DNA of 64,000 bases from Oribacterium sp. KHPX15 (GCF_900107835.1 NZ_FNRG01000006.1:80112-144111); one strand, 5' to 3'. Positions 52,382 through 60,675 are shown, numbered from the stretch's first letter. Notes: generated by a model from the sequence alone, not told the origin. Translations and numbers: made by a program.

Positions 52382-53428
52382 TTAAAAAATGTTTACCCCC
52401 GGAACAACCATCGAAAGAATAGTATAGATATTAGAGCCGCCATTAAGTGAAGCGCTCTTATCTAATAGTTCATGAATGCTGTCACCGTCAGGATTATCAT
52501 TTTCAACATGATCAGGACCGATATAACGAATTATCTGCTGATCCTTAAAATAGATTCTGTATTCATTCCCGTTTGTATCATATGCAAAAACAAATACTAT
52601 ATGTTGTTCAGGGGAAGTTATGCCATTTACAATGTCTCCTATTCCCGGATTCTTGTAGTAGCTTTCAGCTGTAAATGCACCATTTTTTATAATGCTTTTT
52701 ACTGGAATATCACCGTAATAGTAAAAGACTCCGTTTCCTATCTCATTGAAGGGATCTGTACCTACACTATATGATCCCTGGTTGTCATTTGTGTATTTAT
52801 ACAGTGATCGTATATACTGTATCTCTTCATCCATATTAACATTAAGGGCAGATGATACATTTGATTCTAAATTTATAGAATCCGTCTCTTCAATAAAAGA
52901 GCTGCTTTTCATGGCAGTATCCGAAGGAGCAGAGAAACTATCAGTATTCATATAGCTGCCTATTGATTCCGGAATGGCAATTTCCTCAAAAGATGTCTCC
53001 TGAACGTTAGAATAAACAGAAGAATTATCCATGTCTGTTGTGTTATCAAATGTTTCCTGAGGGATAGTTTCTTCATTGGCTTTGAGGCTTGCGCTTACGG
53101 ATTTTGTGTTAGCAGTGGATTCTTTATTATAAGCATCAAATGTTATGGGGATTACCATTAAGAAAAAGATTAAAGAAATAATAGCCGCTCCCACAAGAAA
53201 AATATATTTGTTTCTTGTTGTTATAGGTACCTGTTCCATTCGCTTGGAAAGCTTATAGGAAAAACTCCCGGGTTCTAAAACATTTTCAATACCTGATTGA
53301 TAATTATAATTGTTATTTGCTGTTTCGGACTTGTGTGAAAAAACTCCGTTACTATTCATCATTTTGTTTTTTTCTTTGTTTTTTCTGGATGCATCTTCGA
53401 CCAGCTTTGATATTTCAAGTTCTGTCAT
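52382..53428 (-). CDS. Single-pass membrane protein with ectodomain related to the sigma fusion
   Basis: A 348-aa protein: residues 1-72 are a polar cytoplasmic region (TELEISKLVEDASRKNKEKN at the start, and a basic PITTRNK just before the membrane), 73-97 one hydrophobic segment (YIFLVGAAIISLIFFLMVIP), then a Ser/Thr/Asn-rich linker and a folded part from about 205. The folded part (GVFYYYGDIPVKSIIKNGAF, VFVFAYDTNGNEYRIYFKDQ) resembles the second half of the sigma-fusion ectodomain (NGDIVVKNTIRDN, YIEYEFYLNDGKIYLIRKEG). A type II orientation with cytoplasmic N-terminus is likely. It lies directly downstream of the sigma gene. An anti-sigma or co-receptor role is possible but is inference; no ZAS motif is visible. 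Confidence 0.6.
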   Translation of the reverse strand: MTELEISKLVEDASRKNKEKNKMMNSNGVFSHKSETANNNYNYQSGIENVLEPGSFSYKLSKRMEQVPITTRNKYIFLVGAAIISLIFFLMVIPITFDAYNKESTANTKSVSASLKANEETIPQETFDNTTDMDNSSVYSNVQETSFEEIAIPESIGSYMNTDSFSAPSDTAMKSSSFIEETDSINLESNVSSALNVNMDEEIQYIRSLYKYTNDNQGSYSVGTDPFNEIGNGVFYYYGDIPVKSIIKNGAFTAESYYKNPGIGDIVNGITSPEQHIVFVFAYDTNGNEYRIYFKDQQIIRYIGPDHVENDNPDGDSIHELLDKSASLNGGSNIYTILSMVVPGVNIF

Positions 53429-53575
53429 AATTAGATCCTTTTTTGTTTAATGTATCAGAATGTTGCTCTCTGAGTATCCCATGTTTTAATGAAAATACTC
53501 AGGAGCATTTATACGGCATTGTCTTTTTAAGTAGATGTGTTACTAATCCGAAATAATGAAACTATATTGAAGTTA

Positions 53576-56014
53576 TCAGCAAGGCCAAAAGGCATATTGA
53601 ATAGTGTCAATGTGATTGCCTGTCATTTTTACAACATAATTAGCAAACATATAGTCTTTTTCCGTATTCAAACATCGCGTAAACCATTCCATGGCGGTAT
53701 CACCATCCTGATATTCCGGTAGATAAAAATTTTCATCTGTAGAATCAAGCATGGTATCTTTGTCAATCACGTACTCATTTTCATAGGATTTAATAACATA
53801 CTTACTTCCATCAAATGAGATTGTATTATCAGTATCCGAATAACCTATAGTAATGGCTATCCATGCCGGATCATAATCAATTCCTACAGTTCCCGGGAAT
53901 GCAGTTCCAAGCAGATGACCCCAGTCATCCTTATATTCTTCATAAACACTCTGTATATCTGCACCGTCAAGATATTGAGCCAATACCTGACCTTCTTTAC
54001 GGATTAAATAGATTTTTCCGTCATTAAGGTAGAATTCGTATTCGATATAGTCATCATTTCCATTAAAATCTTCTGCCTTAATATAAATCGCAGTGTCCTC
54101 CGGATTTTTTCCGTTTTCAGTACCCGGGTTTATGTCTGGATTTAAACGATAGCAGGTTATTATAGCATTATCCCGGATTGTATTTTTTACCACTATGTCA
54201 CCATTTTTGCAGTAATTGTAAGACTGTAATCTGCTATCGTATTGTCCCCACGGATCTGCTGAATAATCACCATAATATTCCTGATAGGCATCCTCATGGG
54301 AATCTGTATATAATACACTTTCATCAATTTCAGAAATCAGCTTATCTATTTTTTCCTGATCAGCTTTACTTACTTCTGTTGAAATGCCATCACCGGAAAG
54401 AAATTTTTCAATGTTCTGTTCGTTAAGTTCGACGTGATTAACATATGAAATTTCAGAGTTCATATATTCATCTATCTTTTCATCCTGATGTATGTTTCCG
54501 TCAAAGTCTAATTCCCCATACAATTCTTCTGTACGGATCCATTCACCGTTTTGCTTTTCAAACAGGTCAAAGGTAATGTCTCCATGTATATAATAGGAAT
54601 AGAATTGTTTATCCGGAAGGATACCTATGCCACACACGCCGGAGGTGATTTTTTCTACCTTTTGTGTGACCTCATTATAGTAGAGTAGATACTCTGTCAT
54701 TAAATATGTATGATATTCTCCATTGTAGATATCGAGCTCATAGATTCCATCTTTGTCTATATCTACTACACCGAAACTAGGATAGACTCCTTTAACCTCA
54801 TCTACCATGAAATCCGTATCTTCCATAAGAATCTTTCTGTATTCAGCAAGAACCTGACGGTTTAATTCGGCATTAGGTGATTCGGCTTCTGTATCTTCAA
54901 TATGCTCCGTCATCGTCTCTTCTATCGCTTCAGTTTCTTCAGTAACCTCTGTTGCAACGGTTGTCTCAACTTCAGTTTCCGGCACAGACGATACTGCATT
55001 TGTTATTCCATATGCACCGCCACCAATCACTGCCACTGCGGCCACACCGGCTGCAATCTTTGTGATAAGTGCTCCGCCTGCTGCATGTGCTGCTGTGGAT
55101 CCTGCGGCAGCAACACCGGCTGTAGTAGCACCGGCTGCGCCAACGGAAGCTGTACTTCCGACTCCTGTTGCTACACCTGCTCCGGTACCTGCAGAAGCAG
55201 CGCCTGCGGCAACAGCCCCATTTTTTGAAGCGGCTTCAACTATAGAAGAAGCTATCTCTTTGGTTGATGAAATACCACGCTCTGACGCAGCAAGTTTTGA
55301 TGCAAGTCCTACTCCTGATGATGCTCCGGACAAAGCATTGGCAGTAGTAGCCGCTGTTGATGCTGACACTCCCAACTGCATAGCCATAGATGTATCAGTA
55401 TCGAACATGGTCTTGATGAGAACAAATACAGAAATGCCCGTAAGGGTTATACCCTGCTTTATAAAGTCCTGCTTATGGGCTTCTATGTTCTGTCTTCCAC
55501 GTCTGAGCCAGGTTTTGATTGTGTTTTCCGGCTTTCCGATGCTGTCGGATATTTCCTTTATGGAATACTGCTGCCCATAAAACATTAGCAGCACATCGCG
55601 CTGAGCTTCAGGAATCAAAGCCAGGATACCGTTTACAACCTCAGCGGAGGCCTTTTTATCAGCCACCAGTGAGGGATTGTAATCTACACGGTCATCCTCA
55701 AAATCCATGGGTTCTTCATCATTATCTATGGTGAGCTCATAAACTTTGGAAAGCTTATCTCTTTTCCAGTTCAATGCTCTGTTGGCAACTATCCGGCCAA
55801 GCCATTTATCAAATTTTGACTGATCATCCAGTTCATTGATATGTTTCAGGGCAGAAACATAAGAATCCTGAACTATGTCTTCAATGTCCATATCTCTGTC
55901 TCCCAGGTATTTCCTGGCGATACAAACAGAGTAATTTATGGTGTTGTCATATAAAAGCTGGAAGTTGTCAGTATTGCCCTGCTGTAGTTCCAGGACGATT
56001 TCTGCGTTTGTCAT
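53576..56014 (-). CDS. Membrane-tethered ECF-type sigma-70 factor with large ectodomain
   Basis: A single 812-aa polypeptide. Residues about 15-88 are sigma region 2 (NFQLLYDNTINYSVCIARKY, DIEDIVQDSYVSALKHI, FDKWLGRIVANRALNWKRD), and about 125-178 are region 4 (ALIPEAQRDVLLMFYGQQYS, IKEISDSIGKPENTIKTWLR, RGRQNI). An Ala/Gly/Ser-rich linker (about 205-315) leads to a membrane segment (316-338, ALITKIAAGVAAVAVIGGGA), a Thr/Glu-rich stalk (345-380) and an extracellular region of about 430 residues with the VVDIDKDGIYELDIYNG loop and SGDG motif. No frameshift separates the parts. It starts 24 bases after the upstream secreted-protein gene, so the two are co-transcribed. Release of the sigma domain would need proteolysis, which is inference. 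Confidence 0.85.
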   Translation of the reverse strand: MTNAEIVLELQQGNTDNFQLLYDNTINYSVCIARKYLGDRDMDIEDIVQDSYVSALKHINELDDQSKFDKWLGRIVANRALNWKRDKLSKVYELTIDNDEEPMDFEDDRVDYNPSLVADKKASAEVVNGILALIPEAQRDVLLMFYGQQYSIKEISDSIGKPENTIKTWLRRGRQNIEAHKQDFIKQGITLTGISVFVLIKTMFDTDTSMAMQLGVSASTAATTANALSGASSGVGLASKLAASERGISSTKEIASSIVEAASKNGAVAAGAASAGTGAGVATGVGSTASVGAAGATTAGVAAAGSTAAHAAGGALITKIAAGVAAVAVIGGGAYGITNAVSSVPETEVETTVATEVTEETEAIEETMTEHIEDTEAESPNAELNRQVLAEYRKILMEDTDFMVDEVKGVYPSFGVVDIDKDGIYELDIYNGEYHTYLMTEYLLYYNEVTQKVEKITSGVCGIGILPDKQFYSYYIHGDITFDLFEKQNGEWIRTEELYGELDFDGNIHQDEKIDEYMNSEISYVNHVELNEQNIEKFLSGDGISTEVSKADQEKIDKLISEIDESVLYTDSHEDAYQEYYGDYSADPWGQYDSRLQSYNYCKNGDIVVKNTIRDNAIITCYRLNPDINPGTENGKNPEDTAIYIKAEDFNGNDDYIEYEFYLNDGKIYLIRKEGQVLAQYLDGADIQSVYEEYKDDWGHLLGTAFPGTVGIDYDPAWIAITIGYSDTDNTISFDGSKYVIKSYENEYVIDKDTMLDSTDENFYLPEYQDGDTAMEWFTRCLNTEKDYMFANYVVKMTGNHIDTIQYAFWPC

Positions 56015-56038
56015 GGATCCTCGATTCTGTGGTTATTA

Positions 56039-56947
56039 TCACTTGGTTAAGATAGCGTCTTTCATTAATATGTGTGCCTCTGAACCGTCCTTCTTTTCAC
56101 AAACAATACGGACATAATTTACATCTGTAACATCCGCAGTTATAGTAAAGAGCTTGGTATCATGATTTACAGTATTACTGTATAAAACATCGTATGTCTC
56201 GGCATCTAATACAGCCACTTTAGCAATGGAATTATCATAAAATCCTACGTTTGTTTTAGGTGTTGCACTTATTGTGAGTTTTTTGTAATTTCCACCTATA
56301 TAAAACTCTGCATAGGCATCGGTGTGTGTATATGGATTAAGCCATAGTCCTTTATACCAATCGTTTCCCCGGAGATTATCATGGTTGTAGTTGATTTGCG
56401 AATTCTCTGAAGATTCTATACTTAAAGTAAACATATCCAGTTTGTTTTTAAAAATACTTGAATTTGATTTCTCAGAGGACTCTTTGCTGCTTGAAGAGCT
56501 GTCCTCATCTTCATCTTTGCTATCGTCATAGTCGCTATCATCTTCGTTATTCTTTGAAGAGTTTTTGTTCTTCTTTTTCTTGGAGTCTCCAATTGTAATC
56601 TTGCCGGTAACGACTTCGGTTGACTTTTCTGATTTTGTGTCAGCTGAATTACCGGATTCTTTTGTCTGTACCACACCGTTTACAACCCAGGCACCGCTAG
56701 GATTAACAAAATAGTTATCCGGTGTGAAGGTATTGATCAAGCAATAGCCATTGCCATCAAAGTAGTAGCATTCTGATACGCCGTCATTGTCTCCATCAAT
56801 CCAAGACCAGGTGCTCTTTGGGAATGAACCATTTCCCTCGTCGTACCACCAGCCGTTGGCATCACTCTTCCATGTTCCTGCCACAGCCATAAAACCTGAT
56901 ACAATTGCAATAATTGCTGTTGAAACTGCTAAAACTTCTTTTCTCAT
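56039..56947 (-). CDS. Secreted protein with wall-binding module and NPCBM-like domain
   Basis: A 302-aa exported protein. The signal peptide MRKEVLAVSTAIIAIVSGFM ends AVA-G. Residues 24-95 are the aromatic module (GTWKSDANGWWYDEGNGSFP, WSWIDGDNDGVSECYYFDGN, PSGAWVVNGVVQT). A highly charged low-complexity linker follows (about 96-165: a Lys run, then Asp/Glu/Ser runs). Residues about 175-302 look like an NPCBM-type jelly roll, a carbohydrate-binding fold (DAYAEFYIGGNYKKLTISAT, VAVLDAETYDVLYSN, TADVTDVNYVRIVCEKKDG). It is the first gene of the operon with the tethered sigma factor, an arrangement that could pair a glycan-binding surface protein with the sensor. The start has AAGAGG upstream with about 10-base spacing. 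Confidence 0.65.
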   Translation of the reverse strand: MRKEVLAVSTAIIAIVSGFMAVAGTWKSDANGWWYDEGNGSFPKSTWSWIDGDNDGVSECYYFDGNGYCLINTFTPDNYFVNPSGAWVVNGVVQTKESGNSADTKSEKSTEVVTGKITIGDSKKKKNKNSSKNNEDDSDYDDSKDEDEDSSSSSKESSEKSNSSIFKNKLDMFTLSIESSENSQINYNHDNLRGNDWYKGLWLNPYTHTDAYAEFYIGGNYKKLTISATPKTNVGFYDNSIAKVAVLDAETYDVLYSNTVNHDTKLFTITADVTDVNYVRIVCEKKDGSEAHILMKDAILTK

Positions 56948-57045
56948 ACTTACTTACCTCTTTTTTTTGAAATTTTTGTTTACTCTTATTTAGACACTCG
57001 TGGTTTCAGAAAAGTTTCACTTTTTCAAAAAAATTTGAAAAAAAT

Positions 57046-57147
57046 TCAAAATGTGGTTTTTTCTTTATAACCGGTCTCTTTCTTGCTTGCTGAAAGATAT
57101 GTTTCTGGATTTTTCTGATTTATATCTACATAGTTGAGATAGATAAG
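57046..57147 (-). pseudogene. Remnant of a sigma-ectodomain-like protein C-terminus
   Basis: In frame on the minus strand this reads NLIYLNYVDINQKNPETYLS then ASKKETGYKEKTTF and a stop; an in-frame stop also precedes it. It closely matches the C-terminus of the secreted protein at 51504 (LNYVDMTQENLDTYLSGNG, LETGYTE). Only about 34 codons remain, so it is the tail of a lost paralog. It lies in the long gap upstream of the sigma operon. Confidence 0.65.
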
Positions 57148-57208
57148 ATTTCAATATAAATCAAAGAAATCATATTTTTCTTTGCTATACACAAGCTGAA
57201 ACATTGTA

Positions 57209-57230
57209 ATATATATATATATATATATAT
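57209..57230. repeat. (AT)11 microsatellite
   Basis: Eleven AT dinucleotides in a row within the AT-rich region upstream of the sigma operon. The gap 56948-57541 otherwise contains only the remnant at 57046-57147 and no intact gene; a promoter for the operon must lie here but could not be fixed. Confidence 0.9.
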
Positions 57231-57541
57231 CAATGCAAAATTTTGGGGAAATTTAAGAATATTTCTGACTAAAAATAGAAACGATATAAAAGAGTGAAAT
57301 TTACGAGTTTTAGATTTGCTTTTTATCATTTTGAATAAAAGTATTTATGATTGTATTTGATAAAATACAAAAAACGGTAGAGAATATTTTTCTAGTAAAT
57401 TAACACTTAGATGTAAATATAATGAAAAAGGCAGCTATACAATGGCTTGCAAAGACGCCTATAAATAGATGATTTGTTTAAATAATTGACTATTTGATTG
57501 CCGTTTCTTTTGACCATCATATGGTTAATTATTAGATATTT

Positions 57542-57648
57542 TTATTGTTTCTGACATCTTAGAATTTCGTTATTGTAATCGGTTGACATAAATCCGTCGC
57601 CGGAAACATGCACATTATCCCAATTGACCGTACCATAGTTATATTCCC
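57542..57648 (-). pseudogene. Truncated gene fragment cut at the dispersed element
   Basis: The minus strand reads GEYNYGTVNWDNVHVSGDGF, then MSTDYNNEILRCQKQ and TAA. The frame is sensible but has no start and ends abruptly at the boundary of the repeat copy at 57649, where a stop appears. It looks like the C-terminus of a secreted protein separated from its body by the element. The family was not recognised. Confidence 0.5.
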
Positions 57649-57807
57649 CTCTTTAAAATACACACACACCACGGCCCTTCCCCAAGGGGCATTTTTTGTT
57701 TTTTAGACATTGCAACAACATTGCGCAGACTTTACTACGAGCGGAATGTATAAGTAATGTTGATCAGTGGAAGGTACATTTTGATGTAATATGAAATAAA
57801 AAAGGGG
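57649..57807. repeat. Dispersed element, copy 2 (~159 bp)
   Basis: Same orientation as copy 1 at 50565-50756 and similar along its full length: the CTCTTTAAAATACACACACA start, the CCCTT/AAGGG hairpin with T run, the ACATTGCGCAGAC repeats, and the GAATGTATAAGTAATGTTGA tail. It is about 30 bases shorter, having lost some GACATTGCG repeats. No plus-strand gene ends here, so the terminator hairpin has no obvious client. Confidence 0.85.
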
Positions 57808-57838
57808 CTGCTGCACATTTTAGTGCGAGAGCCCCTTT
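57794..57838 (-). terminator. Terminator of the HicB-like gene
   Basis: AAAGGGGCT/AGCCCCTTT with inner GCAC/GTGC, followed by TTTTTTATTT on the minus strand. It directly abuts repeat copy 2. Confidence 0.82.
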
Positions 57839-57899
57839 GATTTAATGATATATTATGCTCCTCCAGCCTCATATTATTTATTGCTTCTGATTTCTTTAC

Positions 57900-58241
57900 T
57901 CATGCTTCAATTATTGACTTCGAGCATTCATCTTCAATCGCGGTTCTTACAAAATCGTTCAGTGATATATTCTTCTTTCTTGCAGATATTACTGCCATCC
58001 TATGGAGCTCTGATGGAATTCTCACATTAAACTGTCCCTTATACTCTTTTTCAGGCTCTTTCCCAAACTCCCTGCACGTCTCAAGATAATTGTCTACTGA
58101 CTGATGGAATATTTTCTCCAGCTCTTCTACGGAAGACCCGTGAAATGCAAGTGTATCATTAAGCCCGATGACTTCTCCTATAAATAGTTTATCCTCGTCA
58201 GAATATTTTATATCTGCATGGTATCCATTATATTCCATCAT
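57900..58241 (-). CDS. HicB-family antitoxin-like protein, without a HicA partner
   Basis: A 113-aa protein with the HicB layout: an N-terminal partial RNase-H-like domain (YHADIKYSDEDKLFIGEVIG then LNDTLAFHGSSVEELEKIFH, residues about 4-50) and a C-terminal ribbon-helix-helix-type segment (FNVRIPSELHRMAVISARKK, SLNDFVRTAIED). HicB neutralises the mRNA interferase HicA and represses the operon. No HicA-like gene lies on either side: downstream is a repeat, and upstream is a decayed phosphoesterase gene ending 4 bases before the start. It may be an orphan antitoxin or a stand-alone regulator. Confidence 0.82.
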   Translation of the reverse strand: MMEYNGYHADIKYSDEDKLFIGEVIGLNDTLAFHGSSVEELEKIFHQSVDNYLETCREFGKEPEKEYKGQFNVRIPSELHRMAVISARKKNISLNDFVRTAIEDECSKSIIEA

Positions 58242-58245
58242 ATCG

Positions 58246-58528
58246 TCAGCCCTCTTTATACTCTCCGATTTCCTTTAAAAACTGTCTCGTCATCTTTACC
58301 TGATATGGATAAAGTTCATTTTCTGGATGCGGTTCATCAAAGGCCAGAATCCTTCCTGAACAGCCGAAATAACAGGAGTGTGTCCGACCACCTGAAGATA
58401 ATCCTCAGCATATAATTTCATGGCACCTTCCTGGGGTCTTGCCCATAACGGAATAATAAGATTTCTGATGTTTTTTCAAACATCCAGGTTTTTAGATGTA
58501 CATCCGGTATTACAAATATTTTGCTCAT
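58246..58528 (-). pseudogene. Decayed metallophosphoesterase gene
   Basis: Three frame-shifted pieces of one coding sequence are visible on the minus strand: MSKIFVIPDVHLKTWMFEKT at the start (58528), a VVGHTPV stretch in the middle and DEPHPENELYPYQVKMTRQF with LKEIGEYKEG at the end (stop 58246). DVH and GHTPV are calcineurin-type phosphoesterase motifs. The total length (283 bases) and multiple stops show internal deletion and frameshifts. It was probably co-transcribed with the HicB-like gene. Confidence 0.75.
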
Positions 58529-58534
58529 GTGTTT

Positions 58535-58963
58535 TTACTTCAATAATCCATTCTTACCAAGTATATCCTTCATGTGTGCCGTGTATGCCTGGAGCACCTC
58601 TTCCGCAGGTCCTTTTCTTTCCTTTTCGGCATTAAGCACCTGGCTTGTCTGCCATAGGTTAAAGATGGCGCCTTTTACAGGAAAATATTCTGCGATTGCC
58701 TGACGAGCGCTTTCCGGGGTATCCGCGGTGGAGAGAACAACCTTGTTTTCTTTGTTGAAGAATCCGCCGGCAGCCTTTGGATATACGATCACAAGATATC
58801 TATGCGTCGCAGGAAGAAGAATGTATTCACCAATTGATGCCGCTGTCGGCTTTCCGACTTTGAATTTACTGAACTGCTCTGTGTCCCAGTTTTCCTCCAT
58901 GAACTTAGCCAGTTCTTCAAGTGTGAATGGTTTGTTTATTTTGATGACCTGTCTTCCAATCAT
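58535..58963 (-). CDS. Conserved-looking 142-aa protein of unknown function
   Basis: A 142-aa soluble protein, not recognised. It begins MIGRQVIKINKPFTLEELAK and contains GEYILLPATHRYLVIVYPKA followed by a GGFFNKENKVVLSTADTPES stretch, suggesting an alpha/beta fold with a central beta sheet. There is no signal peptide, membrane segment or cysteine pair. GGAGG lies 7 bases before the ATG, which supports expression. It ends 7 bases before the decayed phosphoesterase gene on the same strand. Confidence 0.6.
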   Translation of the reverse strand: MIGRQVIKINKPFTLEELAKFMEENWDTEQFSKFKVGKPTAASIGEYILLPATHRYLVIVYPKAAGGFFNKENKVVLSTADTPESARQAIAEYFPVKGAIFNLWQTSQVLNAEKERKGPAEEVLQAYTAHMKDILGKNGLLK

Positions 58964-59123
58964 TGCAATACCTCCGTTTTTCCTTGTTTTCTTTTCGGAT
59001 TCTATTCCGACCTAATGTATCTTTATTAATGATATCACAAAATTTGAAGCCTTTATTATTTTAAATAAACTGAAAGAACCTACCGGATCAATTCCGGTAA
59101 GGTCTTCTTTGTACGGCAAATTA

Positions 59124-59969
59124 TCAAATCTCAATACTCGTGCGTGGATATTGAATAAGATAATTCACATCATGTGATTCACAGTACTTGGCGGTCTTAA
59201 AGAAGACTACACCTGTATTTTCGATTATATGCGGCATGCCCTCAATCGGCCGGTCTAAGGGGGAGAAGAAATTATCCCAATGAATGGGAATCACCAGTTT
59301 TGCTCCGGTTTTTTCTACAGTTTCCTTAAAGAAGGTTTTCTCCATATCAGGGTCCGCTTTTGCAAGGCCCGCGACACCAAGAAATAAGACATCGGCACGG
59401 ATATCATCAAGCTGTCCTTCTATGTAATTGAAACTTGGACGGATCAGGATCTTCTTCTCTTTATATTCTACATAAAAATCGTAAGAGCCGCCCTCTTTAT
59501 AGTCTCTTAAACCGGCAGGCTGTGTTAGGTGTTCTTTGATGGGTACTCCAAGATCGTTATTGAGTATAGTCGGTTTGGAATGTAGAGAATTCAGGATACG
59601 AATCTTATAGTCACCTATATCAAAAATATCGCCATGTTTGAACACGGTAATATTCTCTGCCGGAACGTCTCCGCCCAGTGCGACGTTTTGTGCGGACTCA
59701 CTTCCGTAAATTTTTGCGTTGCATTTATTGGCTATATATGGAGCATCCATAACATGATCGTGATGCGTGTGTGAAATAAAAACCGCACGAAGTCTGTCGA
59801 TATTGTGCAGACTTATAAGCTCATCACATAATGTTCTGTTTGTGCTCGCCTTGGCTCCTGCTATGTATTTGCTAAGCGATGGACGAGTGATATGGGCATC
59901 AAAAAGGACCTGGTCTATCCCATCATCAAACAATAAAGTTGTGGTTCCAAAATATGTTACTTTCAACAT
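59124..59969 (-). CDS. Metallo-beta-lactamase-fold hydrolase (UlaG-like)
   Basis: A 281-aa MBL-fold enzyme. The metal-binding motif SHTHHDHV (HxHxDH, about residues 66-72) is intact, and further His/Asp candidates occur at LNSLHSKP and IPIHWDNFF. The start MLKVTYFGTTTLLFDDGIDQ, with a long insertion before the HxHxDH motif, suggests the UlaG/RomA-like group acting on small esters, lactones or phosphodiesters; the substrate is unknown. GGAG lies upstream with about 11-base spacing. It is followed on the same strand by nothing until 58963 and preceded by another, short MBL protein. Confidence 0.8.
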   Translation of the reverse strand: MLKVTYFGTTTLLFDDGIDQVLFDAHITRPSLSKYIAGAKASTNRTLCDELISLHNIDRLRAVFISHTHHDHVMDAPYIANKCNAKIYGSESAQNVALGGDVPAENITVFKHGDIFDIGDYKIRILNSLHSKPTILNNDLGVPIKEHLTQPAGLRDYKEGGSYDFYVEYKEKKILIRPSFNYIEGQLDDIRADVLFLGVAGLAKADPDMEKTFFKETVEKTGAKLVIPIHWDNFFSPLDRPIEGMPHIIENTGVVFFKTAKYCESHDVNYLIQYPRTSIEI

Positions 59970-60002
59970 GATCTGTTCACTCCTTCGCCCATAAGAAAAG
60001 AT

Positions 60003-60461
60003 TTATTGAAATGAACATGACTGTCCGGATTTAATTATCTGCAGTCCCTTTTGCTTGAGATATCCTTCCCAGTCTATTAATACGGATTTATCCTCAGTGA
60101 CAACTGCGGGAATACCTATCTTCCCGGTTCCCTTGATCTCATCAAAGACTGGATTTGTATCCCTTATCTTTATAAAAACAGCCATATCATGAAGGGAATG
60201 GGGAATATTGTAATTCACAAGCTCTGAAAGATTTAACATGACTTCATCAAACTCTGGGTTACTGCCTATATGGTCACGGTCTGTATGAGTATTGAATAAT
60301 CTGATCGGAAGGTCAGTTATCTCTTCCGCAAGTTCTTTTGCATTATGTACCTCCATACCGCTGTCGATGAGCAATGCCTCTCTATCGCCGAGCAAAAGAA
60401 AAAATCTTACACCGCCTTCATCATATTGATATGTTTTATCATCTATTTTAGCCCAATCCAT
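60003..60461 (-). CDS. Short MBL-fold protein, probably C-terminally truncated
   Basis: A 152-aa protein with the front half of an MBL fold: GVRFFLLLGDREALLIDSGM and FNTHTDRDHIGSN (HxDxDH, about residues 58-63). Typical relatives run to about 200-230 aa and have further His ligands in the second half; here the sequence ends with IKSGQSCSFQ, so the last metal ligands are missing. It may be a decayed or shortened enzyme. It lies 33 bases upstream of the full-length MBL gene on the same strand. The start has GGAT-type weak spacing. Confidence 0.6.
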   Translation of the reverse strand: MDWAKIDDKTYQYDEGGVRFFLLLGDREALLIDSGMEVHNAKELAEEITDLPIRLFNTHTDRDHIGSNPEFDEVMLNLSELVNYNIPHSLHDMAVFIKIRDTNPVFDEIKGTGKIGIPAVVTEDKSVLIDWEGYLKQKGLQIIKSGQSCSFQ

Positions 60462-60504
60462 CTCGTCCCATCCTTTCCAGTTTTAAGGTTCTTCATGGTA
60501 AATG

Positions 60505-60675
60505 CTATTCAATAGTATATTCAAGCATCTCATATTTAAGCTTACTGCCCTCTTTTATGTCCTCCGGGAGCAATGCCCTTGCAACGAGCATGAGGTCATC
60601 AGAATCTATATCTATCCTTTTGAGATTTGCGTAGTCCCCGTCGATGCTTACCACAATGTAATGTCTTGTTTCCAT
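60505..60675 (-). CDS. Small 56-aa protein (DUF3006-like)
   Basis: The frame reads METRHYIVVSIDGDYANLKR, IDIDSDDLMLVARALLPEDI, KEGSKLKYEMLEYTIE, stop. GAAGGAG lies 7 bases before the ATG, inside the end of the upstream gene, from which it is separated by only 3 bases. The YIVVSIDGDYA.L start and the 'LLPEDIKEGSKL' stretch resemble DUF3006-type small proteins (ID.F.EG.A.V, with LP..V.EGD.L). It is almost certainly translated together with the 75-aa gene upstream. Confidence 0.65.
   Translation of the reverse strand: METRHYIVVSIDGDYANLKRIDIDSDDLMLVARALLPEDIKEGSKLKYEMLEYTIE

Noticed and set aside
55062..55580. 172-aa plus-strand Ala/Pro-rich frame
   Set aside because: It is the antisense shadow of the Ala/Gly-rich linker of the sigma fusion and has no start signal.
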